Below the pieces are notes generated by a model that made no database searches, was not told where the DNA came from, and worked only from the letters and a program-made list of their open reading frames with translations. Below are positions 1 through 7,930 of a DNA stretch of 58,624 nucleotides, piece after piece; position 1 is the first letter of the stretch; every line of letters begins with the position of its first letter. The stretch is from an uncultured Clostridia bacterium (GTDB lineage: Bacteria; Bacillota; Clostridia; Oscillospirales; CAG-272): contig CAMJPL010000017.1 of the NCBI GenBank assembly GCA_946407735.1, positions 1 through 58,624 on the forward strand. The letters are read 5' to 3'. The position numbers and the translations under genes are program-made.

Positions 1-34
1 AAAAAAGCCTCATGCCGTAATGGCACAAGGCTCT
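1..34 (-). terminator. Intrinsic terminator after the GMP synthase gene
   Basis: Read on the minus strand, AGCCT/AGGCT and TGCC/GGCA arms form a hairpin (6-10 with 28-32, 13-16 with 22-25), followed by a run of six T at the very window edge. It lies 90 bases downstream of the GMP synthase stop codon and would end that transcript. Confidence 0.75.
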
Positions 35-120
35 TAGTTTTACTATGTTTTTTAGACTGTCAGACGCTCATTCGAGTTTGTAAGTATCAGGCTCAATGAG
101 TTTGTCAGCGTCACCGGCTA

Positions 121-1098
121 TCATTCCCACTCGATCGTTCCGGTCGGCTTCGGGGTCAGATCGTACAGCACCCTGTTCACGCCCTTCACCTCGTGGACGA
201 TGCGGTCGACTATCTTGTTCAGGAGCGGATACGGGATCTCCTCGACGGTGGCGGTCATGGCGTCGCGGGTGTTGACGGCACGGATGATGACCGGCCACTC
301 AAAGCTGCGGACGTCGTTCTTCACACCGGTGGACTTGATATCCGGCACGATGGTGAAGTACTGCCACACCTTGCCCTCAAGACCGGCGTTGGCGAACTCC
401 TCGCGGAGGATGGCGTCCGATTCGCGGACAGCCTCGAGACGGTCGCGGGTGATAGCGCCGATGCAGCGGACGCCGAGGCCCGGGCCGGGGAACGGCTGAC
501 GGTAGACCATGCCGTCCGGCAGACCGAGGGTCTTGCCGACGACTCTGACCTCATCCTTGAACAGGAACTTGATCGGCTCGACGAGCTCGAAGTCGAATTC
601 CTCCGGCAGACCGCCGACGTTATGATGCGACTTTACCGGTCCGGACTCGAGGATATCGGGATATATCGTGCCCTGGGCGAGGAATTTGATGCCGTCGAGC
701 TTGCGGGCCTCCTCGGCGAAGACGTTGATGAACTCGGCGCCGATGATCTTGCGCTTCTTCTCCGGGTCGGCGACGCCGGCGAGGAGATCGAGGAAGCGGT
801 CGACGGCGTCGACATAGATGAGGTTCGCGTTCATCTCCTGACGGAAGACGCGGACGACCTGCTCTGGCTCGCCCTTGCGGAGAAGGCCGTGGTTTACGTG
901 CACGCAGACGAGCTGCTGGCCGATGGCCTTGATCAGCAGCGCCGCGACGACCGACGAATCGACGCCGCCCGAAAGAGCGAGAATGACCTTTTTATCGCCG
1001 ATCTGCGCACGCAGAGCCGCGATCTGCTCGTCGATGAAAGCCTGCGCCAGCTCCGGCGTGGTGATGCGCTCCATTGTCTCAGGACGTTTGTTGCTCAT
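121..1098 (-). CDS. guaA: GMP synthase, ATP-pyrophosphatase/dimerisation subunit (no glutaminase domain)
   Basis: This cytoplasmic enzyme of guanine nucleotide synthesis adenylates XMP and aminates it to GMP. The 325 residues begin almost at once with the ATP-pyrophosphatase domain (P-loop SGGVDSS at 43-49), followed by KSHHNVGGLP, RQPFPGPGLGVR and the C-terminal dimerisation domain ending in KPTGTIEWE. Ordinary bacterial GuaA is about 510 residues with an N-terminal class I glutamine amidotransferase; that domain is absent and no neighbouring gene supplies it. The layout matches the archaeal two-subunit form (GuaAb). The ATG at 1098 has AAAGGA about 7 bases upstream. The amidotransferase is either encoded elsewhere or free ammonia is used. 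The enzyme call is certain; the ammonia source is inference. Confidence 0.93.
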   Translation of the reverse strand: MSNKRPETMERITTPELAQAFIDEQIAALRAQIGDKKVILALSGGVDSSVVAALLIKAIGQQLVCVHVNHGLLRKGEPEQVVRVFRQEMNANLIYVDAVDRFLDLLAGVADPEKKRKIIGAEFINVFAEEARKLDGIKFLAQGTIYPDILESGPVKSHHNVGGLPEEFDFELVEPIKFLFKDEVRVVGKTLGLPDGMVYRQPFPGPGLGVRCIGAITRDRLEAVRESDAILREEFANAGLEGKVWQYFTIVPDIKSTGVKNDVRSFEWPVIIRAVNTRDAMTATVEEIPYPLLNKIVDRIVHEVKGVNRVLYDLTPKPTGTIEWE

Positions 1099-1118
1099 AA
1101 AGCTTTTCCTTTATAACA

Positions 1119-1202
1119 GGGGGAGGGAAACATCTCACTGGCGAAAGGCGCTTCCCTCCCCCGGGACCCTGCCTTCCGACAAAGACTGTATAAAAAGTTT
1201 TA
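1119..1202 (+). repeat. Dispersed palindromic intergenic repeat, copy A
   Basis: An 11-bp perfect arm (1119-1129, GGGGGAGGGAA) pairs with 1152-1162. It is followed by a right flank (GGGACCCTGCCTTCC, then CAAAGACTGTA) resembling the flank of copies at 18166, 39791, 45426 and 51467. The loop here is longer (22 bases) and unlike the others, so this is a diverged member. Confidence 0.6.
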
Positions 1203-1214
1203 TACCTGATTATA

Positions 1215-1769
1215 TCATTCGGTCTTCTCACCGTCGCCGGGATCTGTATCCTGCGGTCCCTCTCTCGTCAGCAGCGTGCCGACGGAGCCGATCAGCGTCT
1301 CGAACAGGCCGGACGTTTTCTCGCCCTTGAGCGCAGCCATGACCGATTTCTTCGTGTCGGAATCGGCCTTGCGGTACAGCTCGACGAGCTTTTTCTCGGT
1401 TGCCGTTAGCTTAAGCCCAGCGTCGGACGATTTTTTGGAGGACTCGGTCTTCTTCGCTGTCTCATTCTTTGAGGAAGTCTCCTTCTTCGAAGAAGTTTCC
1501 TTCTTTGAAGAAGTTTCTTTCTTCGCGGAAGAAGCGGAGGACATCTTCCCGGCCGCGGCTTCGAGCAGCGATTTCTGGGTGACTCCGGTAGCCTTGGCTA
1601 TCGCCTTCAGCTGAGCCGTCGTCAGCTCCTTCTGACCGCGCTCGGCGGCGCTGATGTCCTTTGAGCTCGTGCCGTCCACCAGCTCGGCAAGAGCCGCCTG
1701 TGTCAGTCCGGCTTTCATACGCGCTTCCTTTATCAGCGCGCCGACAGTGTTAGACATATCATTACCCAT
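1215..1769 (-). CDS. XRE-family DNA-binding protein with Lys/Ser/Thr repeat linker
   Basis: This is probably a small transcription regulator. Residues about 8-70 form an XRE/Cro helix-turn-helix (IKEARMKAGLTQAALAEL followed by SKDISAAERGQ). Residues 83-115 are a low-complexity, strongly basic tract with three exact KKETSS hexapeptides and decayed copies. A short C-terminal segment (about 118-150, TATEKKLVELYRKADSDTKK) is predicted helical, followed by an acidic tail. Two starts are possible, ATG 1769 or ATG 1757, and neither has a strong ribosome site. The gene sits alone between an SGNH hydrolase and copy A of the palindromic repeat. Target unknown. Confidence 0.8.
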   Translation of the reverse strand: MGNDMSNTVGALIKEARMKAGLTQAALAELVDGTSSKDISAAERGQKELTTAQLKAIAKATGVTQKSLLEAAAGKMSSASSAKKETSSKKETSSKKETSSKNETAKKTESSKKSSDAGLKLTATEKKLVELYRKADSDTKKSVMAALKGEKTSGLFETLIGSVGTLLTREGPQDTDPGDGEKTE

Positions 1770-1822
1770 TGTTTTATACCGCGTAAACCCCTGTGATGTT
1801 TTCCGGCGTCCTCAGACGGCGC

Positions 1823-2527
1823 TCAGAACACTCTTTCGGCCAGGCCGAGCTCCCTCAGCATCAGGTGGAATATGACTTCATAGCCGGCGTCGTTCGGATG
1901 CAGGCCGTCGTCGCAGAGAAGATATTCGATCCTGAGGTTTTTGACGTCGCAGTATTCCGTGAAGGCGGCATACATGCTGATCATCGGGAAGCCGCACTCG
2001 GCGGAGGCTTTCATATAAAGATCGTGAACGTCGTTCATATGGAAGATGCGCCAGTAGTCTTCGCCGTCCATCTCGTTTTCCGGGACGGCGGGTATATTGG
2101 CGCTGAAGATGACGTCTATGCCGGCGTCCCTGAACATATCGTTCAGCAGAACGATATTATTGTAGAACTCCTCCATATGAGCGCGCTTGGTCGGCCTGTC
2201 CCCTTCGCTGAAATACAGATGGCGGTTGTTCGTGCCTATCGTGCAGATGACGATATCGTCCTCCGGGTCGACCAGCTCGTCGAAGTGATTTATGATAAAC
2301 TCAATGTCCGTAGCGGTGCATCCGTTGTTTATCACTTCGCAGTCGTACTGATCCTCCATGTAGTCCCTGAACAGATTGGCCCAGCACCAGCTGTCGGGGC
2401 TGCGCCGGAAATCCTCGACTATGACATCGCCGTTCTGCTCGAAGCCGGTGCCGCCCACCCCGTGGGTGATAGAATCTCCGAGAAGCTTGATGCGCACGGT
2501 ATGATCCGGCAGTATCAGCTTGGACAT
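1823..2527 (-). CDS. SGNH/GDSL-family hydrolase
   Basis: A probable esterase or deacetylase acting on an acylated sugar or lipid. The 234-residue protein carries the SGNH blocks: LLGDSITHGVG near the N-terminus (nucleophile Ser), NNGCTATD, IGTNNR (block III Asn) and DGLHPNDAGY (Asp and His). The chosen ATG at 2527 has AAAGGAG just upstream; a longer frame to 2596 has no ribosome site and its extra 23 residues are not conserved-looking. There is no signal peptide, so it should act in the cytoplasm. The substrate cannot be read from sequence. Confidence 0.85.
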   Translation of the reverse strand: MSKLILPDHTVRIKLLGDSITHGVGGTGFEQNGDVIVEDFRRSPDSWCWANLFRDYMEDQYDCEVINNGCTATDIEFIINHFDELVDPEDDIVICTIGTNNRHLYFSEGDRPTKRAHMEEFYNNIVLLNDMFRDAGIDVIFSANIPAVPENEMDGEDYWRIFHMNDVHDLYMKASAECGFPMISMYAAFTEYCDVKNLRIEYLLCDDGLHPNDAGYEVIFHLMLRELGLAERVF

Positions 2528-2624
2528 TATCTCCTTTACGGTCTTCTGCGGTCTCAGCTGACGTCCGATGATATCCGCGGCGGCCTTCAGAAACATACCG
2601 ACTGTCGAATGCTAAAATCGTCCG

Positions 2625-3824
2625 TCAGTTGGTGTAGTTGTCGAAGTATCCCTGCACCAGAACGACAGGCGTTCCCTTGTCGCCGGAGCCGGAGGTCAAA
2701 TCGCAGAGAGAGCCGATGAGATCGGTGAGCTGTCTCGGCGTCGTGCCCTGACTTGCCATGTTGCCGACGAGGTTCGAGCCCTTCGCCTTGATCGAGGCAG
2801 AGATAGCCTCCTTGAGAGCGTCGCCCGAGAGATCCTTATAGTCGTTGTCGGCGAGATACTTCAGCTTGAGCTCGTTCGGCGTGCCGATGAGGCCGTCGGT
2901 GAAGGCGGGAGATACGACCGGGTCGGCCAGCTCCCAGATCTTGCCCTTGGGATCCTTGAAGGCGCCGTCGCCGTAGATCATGACCTCGACATGCTTTCCG
3001 GTCGCGTCGAAAATGCGCTTCTGGATATCGAGCACGAGCGGCCTGCACTGATGCGGGAAGAGCTTGATCTTGTCCTCGGTCGACTTGTTCGAGCCGAGCA
3101 GTCCGTAATCCTCGTTGTATCCGCTGCCGTTCACCGAAGCGTTCAGTATATCGTCGAGACCGCAGACTGTCTTCGCTCCGGCGGCCTTGAGGATGCGCTT
3201 TGTGCGTGCGCGGGTATGGATGTCGCAGGTGAGGACGGTGTCGGTGTAGCTGAGGATGGTCTTCGCCTGATTGGCGAAGATGATCTCGCACTCGGCGCCG
3301 CATTCGCGGATGAGATCGCCGTAATACTCGACGTAATCGACGCCGGTGAACTCATGCTTGTTGACTCCGAACAGCTCGCGGTATTTTTCGAGCGTCAGAA
3401 CGTCGGAATAGGGATTGACTCCGGCGGCGTCGATCTTGTCGAGGGACACCAGCTCGTTGCCCACCTCGTCCGACGGGTAGCTGAGCATCAGCACGATCTT
3501 CTTCGCGCCCTTCGCGATGCCGCGCAGGCAGATGGCGAAGCGGTTGCGGCTGAGTATCGGGAAGATGACGCCGACCGTGCCGCCGCCGAGCTTGGCTCTG
3601 ACGTCGTCGGCGATATTCTCGACTGTGGCGTAGTTGCCCTGCGAGCGTGCGACGACCGATTCAGTGATGGAGATGACGTCGCGGTCACGGAGAGCGAAGC
3701 CCTCGCTTTCGGCCGCCTGGAGAACGCTGTCTGTTACGATGGCCGCCAGATCGTCGCCTTCGCGGATGATCGGGCAGCGAATGCCGCGCGATACGGTGCC
3801 GACGCGGCGTTCTGAATTGGACAT
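2625..3824 (-). CDS. Coenzyme F420-0:L-glutamate ligase-like protein (CofE family)
   Basis: The 399 residues resemble the F420_ligase family (PF01996), which in archaea and actinobacteria adds glutamate to the F420 side chain. Visible features are the N-terminal RCPIIREGDDL segment, RDRDVISITESVVARSQG, GVIFPILSRNRFAICLRGIAKGAKK and a C-terminal VVSPAFTDGLIGTPNELKLKY block followed by KGSNLVGNMASQGTTPRQLT. Clostridia are not known to make F420 in general, and no F420 gene is nearby, so the true substrate is probably different. It has its own sigma-A-type promoter (3875-3903) and an AGGAGG ribosome site. Family assignment is good; function is open. Confidence 0.75.
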   Translation of the reverse strand: MSNSERRVGTVSRGIRCPIIREGDDLAAIVTDSVLQAAESEGFALRDRDVISITESVVARSQGNYATVENIADDVRAKLGGGTVGVIFPILSRNRFAICLRGIAKGAKKIVLMLSYPSDEVGNELVSLDKIDAAGVNPYSDVLTLEKYRELFGVNKHEFTGVDYVEYYGDLIRECGAECEIIFANQAKTILSYTDTVLTCDIHTRARTKRILKAAGAKTVCGLDDILNASVNGSGYNEDYGLLGSNKSTEDKIKLFPHQCRPLVLDIQKRIFDATGKHVEVMIYGDGAFKDPKGKIWELADPVVSPAFTDGLIGTPNELKLKYLADNDYKDLSGDALKEAISASIKAKGSNLVGNMASQGTTPRQLTDLIGSLCDLTSGSGDKGTPVVLVQGYFDNYTN

Positions 3825-3874
3825 GATGATATATATCCTCCTGAAAGGGTATTAGGGCTTGATTTCCATTATAT

Positions 3875-3903
3875 ATTATATCTCATAGGTGTGATTTTTT
3901 CAA
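3875..3903 (-). promoter_or_regulatory. Sigma-A promoter for the CofE-like gene
   Basis: On the minus strand TTGAAA (3898-3903) and TATAAT (3875-3880) are separated by exactly 17 bases and point at the gene starting at 3824. Confidence 0.75.
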
Positions 3904-3939
3904 GTGCATATGGGACGTATTAATAAAATTGATACGCCG

Positions 3940-4359
3940 TCATGCTCCTTCCCCGCCCGACAGCAGAGCCCAGAACTCGGGATATGTCCGCCTGAGGTTG
4001 ATGATCCTTCCCTCCGCCGACAGAAAGCAGTGCTCGCTCTTCGCCGTGAGTACCGGGGAAGTCTCCCCGGCTTTTCTCATCTCATAGCTGATATACAGTC
4101 TGGCGCCTTTGAGCTCGACCGAGACGATGTCTATGACGATATCGTCCGGGAAGGTCGTCGTCGAGAGATAACGGCATTCGACGGCCGTGACGGGCGATAC
4201 TATCCCCTCGCTCTCGAACCGCTCGAGCCCCCAGCCTATCGACGTGAGGTAAGCGCAGCGCGCCTCCTCGAGCCACCGGACATAATTTGAGTGGTGGACG
4301 ATCTTCATCCGGTCGGTCTCGTAATACTGTACGCGGTGGGTATATGTGAAAACTGACAT
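3940..4359 (-). CDS. Acyl-CoA thioesterase, 4HBT/YbgC-type hotdog fold
   Basis: This 139-residue single hotdog-domain protein probably hydrolyses acyl-CoA thioesters in the cytoplasm. The family signature is VQYYETDRMKIVHHSNYVRW: the Asp after YYET is the expected catalytic residue, followed by a helix HSNYVRWLEEAR and the central strands (FPDDIVIDIVSVELKG, LYISYEMRK). Length is normal for YbgC-like enzymes. It lies 32 bases after the start-side neighbour, a GH43-like gene on the same strand, and may share its transcript. Substrate unknown. Confidence 0.85.
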   Translation of the reverse strand: MSVFTYTHRVQYYETDRMKIVHHSNYVRWLEEARCAYLTSIGWGLERFESEGIVSPVTAVECRYLSTTTFPDDIVIDIVSVELKGARLYISYEMRKAGETSPVLTAKSEHCFLSAEGRIINLRRTYPEFWALLSGGEGA

Positions 4360-4391
4360 TTTTTATCTTTCCTGCCCCGGCTTTGGCGCCG

Positions 4392-5435
4392 TCATTCGTA
4401 ATCCTCGATCCTCCACTCGTCCTTCCAGTCGAGATATCCCATCTCTCCGTCCCAGCGGAAGGGGAGCCAGACATAATCGGCCAGCCGCGTCTCGTTTACT
4501 ATCGGCGGCTCGGCGTTCGCCTCGGCGAGGGCCTTGTTGCCGGAGAAGGCGCCCTCATACCAGGCGGCGTAGCGCTCGTATTTCCTGTCCATATAACCGG
4601 GCAGCCAGCGGTCGGCGCAGGCGATGTATAGATCCTTCTTTCCGGGGACCTTGAACACCGACGACACCTGCGAATGATACGACGTGCGGCTCTCGTCATC
4701 GGGATGGGGATCGCCGAGCACGGTATAGGGTCCGTGCCAGCTGCCGCCGACGGCGAGCTCGGACGGGTTCGGCTGATAGCCGGTTGTGCCGGAGGTGATG
4801 AGATAATGGCGGTGATTTCTTATGAAATGCGCAGTCGCCTCGCGGACGTAGGGCGGGTAGGGGCGCGGGAAATGCGTGCTGTAATAACCGGTCACATTCG
4901 TGTAGTCGTCGGTGAGATCGGCGCATATCGTCTCGCTGTGGACGCGCTCAAAGTAGTAGTACGCCTTCCCGTCGTCGGCGACGGCGAGATCGAAATCTCC
5001 GGCCGACATGCCGAGAGGCTTAAGATCCCTGCGGACGATCTCATAAGGCCCCTTGAGGCTGTCTGATGTGAGCACCGTCTCTGTCTGCGAGCCGTCCCTC
5101 TGCATGATCTTGAGCCAGCAGACGAACTTTTTGGTGTATCTGTTGTAGATTATATGCGGGCGGTCCATCATCGACGTCGGATGGATCGGAGAGTTCTCGT
5201 CGGTCTCGTCCGGCGGAATGATGATCCCCTCGTCCTGCCAGTTGTACAGGTCGTCCGAGCTGTAAAGGCGGACGCCCCAGTGCCAGATCTTCGACACGCC
5301 GTCTGTCTTTTCCTTGTTCTCGCCGTACCACCAGTACTTTCCGTCGAGATACATGAGCGAGCCGCCGTGAGCCTGGATCCGCCTGCCCTCGGTATCGAGC
5401 CATACCTGTCCCGGTCTTATCGAATCGTATTTCAT
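4392..5435 (-). CDS. Glycoside hydrolase family 43, galactanase-like (GH43_24-type)
   Basis: A five-bladed beta-propeller glycosidase of 347 residues. The N-terminus IQAHGGSLMYLDGKYWWYGE and the blades YSSDDLYNWQDEGI, NRYTKKFVCWLK and SAGDFDLAVADDGKAYYYF resemble exo-beta-1,3-galactanases of GH43 subfamily 24. In that subfamily the general acid Glu and an unusual catalytic Gln are known; candidates here are the Glu in YVREATAHF and the Gln in YHSQVSSVF. No signal peptide is present, so it would cleave imported oligosaccharides. ATG 5435 is chosen because GAGGTG precedes it by 6 bases; the frame extends to 5468. It has its own promoter (5468-5496). The GH43 assignment is solid; the subfamily is from memory of motifs. 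Confidence 0.8.
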   Translation of the reverse strand: MKYDSIRPGQVWLDTEGRRIQAHGGSLMYLDGKYWWYGENKEKTDGVSKIWHWGVRLYSSDDLYNWQDEGIIIPPDETDENSPIHPTSMMDRPHIIYNRYTKKFVCWLKIMQRDGSQTETVLTSDSLKGPYEIVRRDLKPLGMSAGDFDLAVADDGKAYYYFERVHSETICADLTDDYTNVTGYYSTHFPRPYPPYVREATAHFIRNHRHYLITSGTTGYQPNPSELAVGGSWHGPYTVLGDPHPDDESRTSYHSQVSSVFKVPGKKDLYIACADRWLPGYMDRKYERYAAWYEGAFSGNKALAEANAEPPIVNETRLADYVWLPFRWDGEMGYLDWKDEWRIEDYE

Positions 5436-5467
5436 ATCCGTCACCTCGGTATTATGATTTGTTATCA

Positions 5468-5496
5468 ATTATACCACCCATCCTTCCGGCTTTCAA
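5468..5496 (-). promoter_or_regulatory. Sigma-A promoter for the GH43 gene
   Basis: Minus-strand TTGAAA (5491-5496), 17-base spacer, TATAAT (5468-5473), ending 32 bases before the start codon. Confidence 0.7.
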
Positions 5497-5506
5497 CATG
5501 ATAATA

Positions 5507-5546
5507 GTAAATAATCCGGCGTAAGCCTTTCTGACTTCCGCCGGAT
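5507..5546 (-). terminator. Probable terminator after ftsZ
   Basis: On the minus strand, an 8-bp stem ATCCGGCG/CGCCGGAT (5539-5546 with 5514-5521) with a 17-base loop is followed by TATTTA. The T-run is interrupted, so termination strength is uncertain. Confidence 0.5.
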
Positions 5547-5562
5547 ATGTATGTTATTTTGT

Positions 5563-6801
5563 TTATCTTCTTCCGGGGCCGCGCTTTGAGTTCTTCATGA
5601 TGTTGATGATGTCGTTGAAATCGTCATCAGAGATGAAGGACTCGCCGGTCTGCGGCGTTTCCTGAGCCTGCTGCTGCGGCTGAGGCTGGGCGGTCTGCTG
5701 CGCAGGCTGAGCCTGCTCGGCGGGCTTTGTCTCCGGCTTGTAGAAGGGCTGCTTCTCGGAGGACGGGCGGACGGAGCCGATGACCGGAGCGGCCGTTTCC
5801 TTCCTGTCGCTGATAGCCTCGATGGTCTCGTCGGTGCGCTGGACGTTGCCGTTGAAGCCGGTGGCGATGACCGTGACGGTCATGCGGTCCTCAAGGGTAT
5901 TGTCGAACGCGGCGCCGAAGATGATGTTCGCATCGGGATGCGCCTCGTCGGTGATGAATTTCGAAGCGGCGTACACCTCGTCGAGTCCCACGTCGGGAGA
6001 GACGGTGATGTTGATGATGATGCCCATCGCGCCTTCGATGGAGGTCTCGAGCAGCGGCGAGCTGATGGCGCCCTTCGCGGCCTCGGTCGCCTTGTCCTTG
6101 CCCTCGGCGGAGCCGATGCCCATGTGGGCGAATCCGGCGTTGAGCATGATGGAGGTGACGTCGGCGAAATCGAGGTTGATGACGCCGGGCACGTTGATCA
6201 GCTCGGAGATGGACTGAACGCCGCGGCGGAGAACGTCGTCGGCCTCGGCGAAGGCGTTCTTGAGGGTGATGCGTTTCTCGGAGATCTGCATCAGGCGGTC
6301 GTTCGGGATGATTATGAGCGAATCGACTATCGAGGAGAATTTCTCGATACCGGCCTCGGCGGTGCGCATGCGGCGCTGTCCCTCGAAGCTGAACGGCTTT
6401 GTGACTATGCCTACGGTAAGGATGTCGAGATCCTTCGCGATCTTGGCGACTACCGGAGCGGCTCCGGTGCCGGTGCCGCCGCCCATTCCGGCCGTGATGA
6501 AGACCATGTCGGCGCCCTTGAGCGCGTTCACGATCTCGTCGTTGCTTTCCTCGGCAGCTCGGCCTCCGACGTCGGGATTGGCTCCGGCGCCGTGGCCCTT
6601 CGTGATCTTCTCGCCTATCGGGATCTTGACCGGCGCGTTGTTCTGGTTGAGAGCCTGCTTGTCGGTATTGATGGCGATGAATTCAACGCCCTGCACGTTG
6701 CAGTCTATCATATGGTTTATCGCGTTGCAGCCGCCGCCGCCCACTCCGACAACCTTTATTGTAACTCCGTTTTCCACATTCTCGTCAAGCTCGAATGCCA
6801 T
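5563..6801 (-). CDS. ftsZ: Cell division protein FtsZ
   Basis: A tubulin-like GTPase that forms the division ring. The tubulin signature GGGTGTG is at residues 107-113, preceded by the VGGGGCNA loop, with the T7-loop NLDFADV further on. Length 412 is somewhat above the usual because of a Pro/Gln/Ala-rich linker (EKQPFYKPE... through [13 protein letters not shown]). The C-terminal peptide reads [21 protein letters not shown], which differs from the common DIPxFLR-type tail that binds FtsA/SepF, so partner contacts may be modified. GGGAGG precedes the ATG. It has its own promoter (6956-6984) in the 245-base gap after ftsQ. No ftsA lies alongside. Confidence 0.98.
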   Translation of the reverse strand: MAFELDENVENGVTIKVVGVGGGGCNAINHMIDCNVQGVEFIAINTDKQALNQNNAPVKIPIGEKITKGHGAGANPDVGGRAAEESNDEIVNALKGADMVFITAGMGGGTGTGAAPVVAKIAKDLDILTVGIVTKPFSFEGQRRMRTAEAGIEKFSSIVDSLIIIPNDRLMQISEKRITLKNAFAEADDVLRRGVQSISELINVPGVINLDFADVTSIMLNAGFAHMGIGSAEGKDKATEAAKGAISSPLLETSIEGAMGIIINITVSPDVGLDEVYAASKFITDEAHPDANIIFGAAFDNTLEDRMTVTVIATGFNGNVQRTDETIEAISDRKETAAPVIGSVRPSSEKQPFYKPETKPAEQAQPAQQTAQPQPQQQAQETPQTGESFISDDDFNDIINIMKNSKRGPGRR

Positions 6802-6955
6802 TAGCGTATCCTCCCGAATATTTGAATGTCCGGCTTCGCGGACGGGAAATTATCAATATCAAAAGCGCGCCTCAAAAAGACCCGGGGCGCCTCGCGGCAC
6901 CGGTTTTCACAGGACAGACTGCGCTTATTTTAATTTCGCTGATTATACTTATAAT

Positions 6956-6984
6956 ATGATACCTTTTTTTTGGCCTTTTTGCAA
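6956..6984 (-). promoter_or_regulatory. Sigma-A promoter for ftsZ
   Basis: Minus-strand TTGCAA (6979-6984), 17-base A-rich spacer, TATCAT (6956-6961) within an AT-rich stretch. It would give a leader of about 150 bases ahead of ftsZ and let ftsZ be transcribed independently of the upstream division cluster. Confidence 0.6.
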
Positions 6985-7046
6985 GAGATTTTAGCAAAAT
7001 TAAAAAACAATTAACATTTATATGCATTCAGATGTGACAGATACGC

Positions 7047-7892
7047 TCATTTTCGTCCGCTCAGCTTCACCTTGCTGTCGAATATTACAAATCCGAGAGT
7101 GATATCGCTGACGTTGACGGTACCCTTCAGCTTGTCGGAGCTGAACTCGTCGCTGAAGGTGTCGATGATCTTCCTCACCAGCTCGAGCTTGGTCTCGAGA
7201 TCCTCGTTCTTGCCGAACTCGATGCGGTACTGGTTGTTGTAGATGAAGAACATGTCGAACTTGTCGTTCATGTTGATCGACGAAATCAGCCTCGACATCT
7301 CCGACTGATAGAGCGTCCGGCAGACGGAAGAGACGTTCTGGAAATCGCTCTCGCGCATGAAGCGTACATAGCTTCCCGTGACCGCGTAGGCGACGGGAGG
7401 GAGCGTGACGTGGCAGAGACCTCTGTAATCGAGCATCGACTCCTCGTCGACGCGCTCGAGCACCCTCAGCTCGTGGGAAAGCACGAAATACTGGTCAGAT
7501 ATCTCGGTGTAGTAAGCCCCGGCGTCGTCCGTGACCGTGATCTCGAGCGACGACGGCCAGACCTTCCTTATCTCGACCGTCTTGAGATAGGGGTAATTGA
7601 GCTGCAGCTGCGACGCCATCTCCTGATAGCTGACCCTGAACATGCTCATGCCGGAGTATCCCGCCTGGCAGGCCTCGGTTATGGCCTTGTTCTGGTACTT
7701 CTCGCTGCCTGAGACAGTGACCGACTTCACCCTGAAGACGATGAAATAGCCGACCGTCACAAGCGCGAGCACCACCGTCAGGATCAGAGCAGCAATCAGC
7801 AGCACGCTTACAAGGCGGCTCCTTCTCCTGCTCCTGCCGACATTCTCGAAATTGTCGCGCAGCACTCTGTCGCTGTGTGATAATGCGTCCAT
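7047..7892 (-). CDS. ftsQ: Cell division protein FtsQ/DivIB
   Basis: A 281-residue bitopic membrane protein of the divisome that scaffolds FtsL and the septal transpeptidase. Order: basic cytoplasmic N-terminus (RSRRRSR about 20-26), one transmembrane helix (about 28-53), POTRA domain (VKSVTVSGSEKYQ... to SSLEITVTD), then the beta domain. It follows murG by 38 bases on the same strand. No clear ribosome site is seen before the ATG at 7892, so coupling to murG is possible. Sequence similarity of this family is low; the call rests on topology, POTRA pattern and position between murG and ftsZ. Confidence 0.88.
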   Translation of the reverse strand: MDALSHSDRVLRDNFENVGRSRRRSRLVSVLLIAALILTVVLALVTVGYFIVFRVKSVTVSGSEKYQNKAITEACQAGYSGMSMFRVSYQEMASQLQLNYPYLKTVEIRKVWPSSLEITVTDDAGAYYTEISDQYFVLSHELRVLERVDEESMLDYRGLCHVTLPPVAYAVTGSYVRFMRESDFQNVSSVCRTLYQSEMSRLISSINMNDKFDMFFIYNNQYRIEFGKNEDLETKLELVRKIIDTFSDEFSSDKLKGTVNVSDITLGFVIFDSKVKLSGRK

Positions 7893-7930
7893 TATAAATG
7901 ATACAGATACAGATTATCGTATGATAAAGG

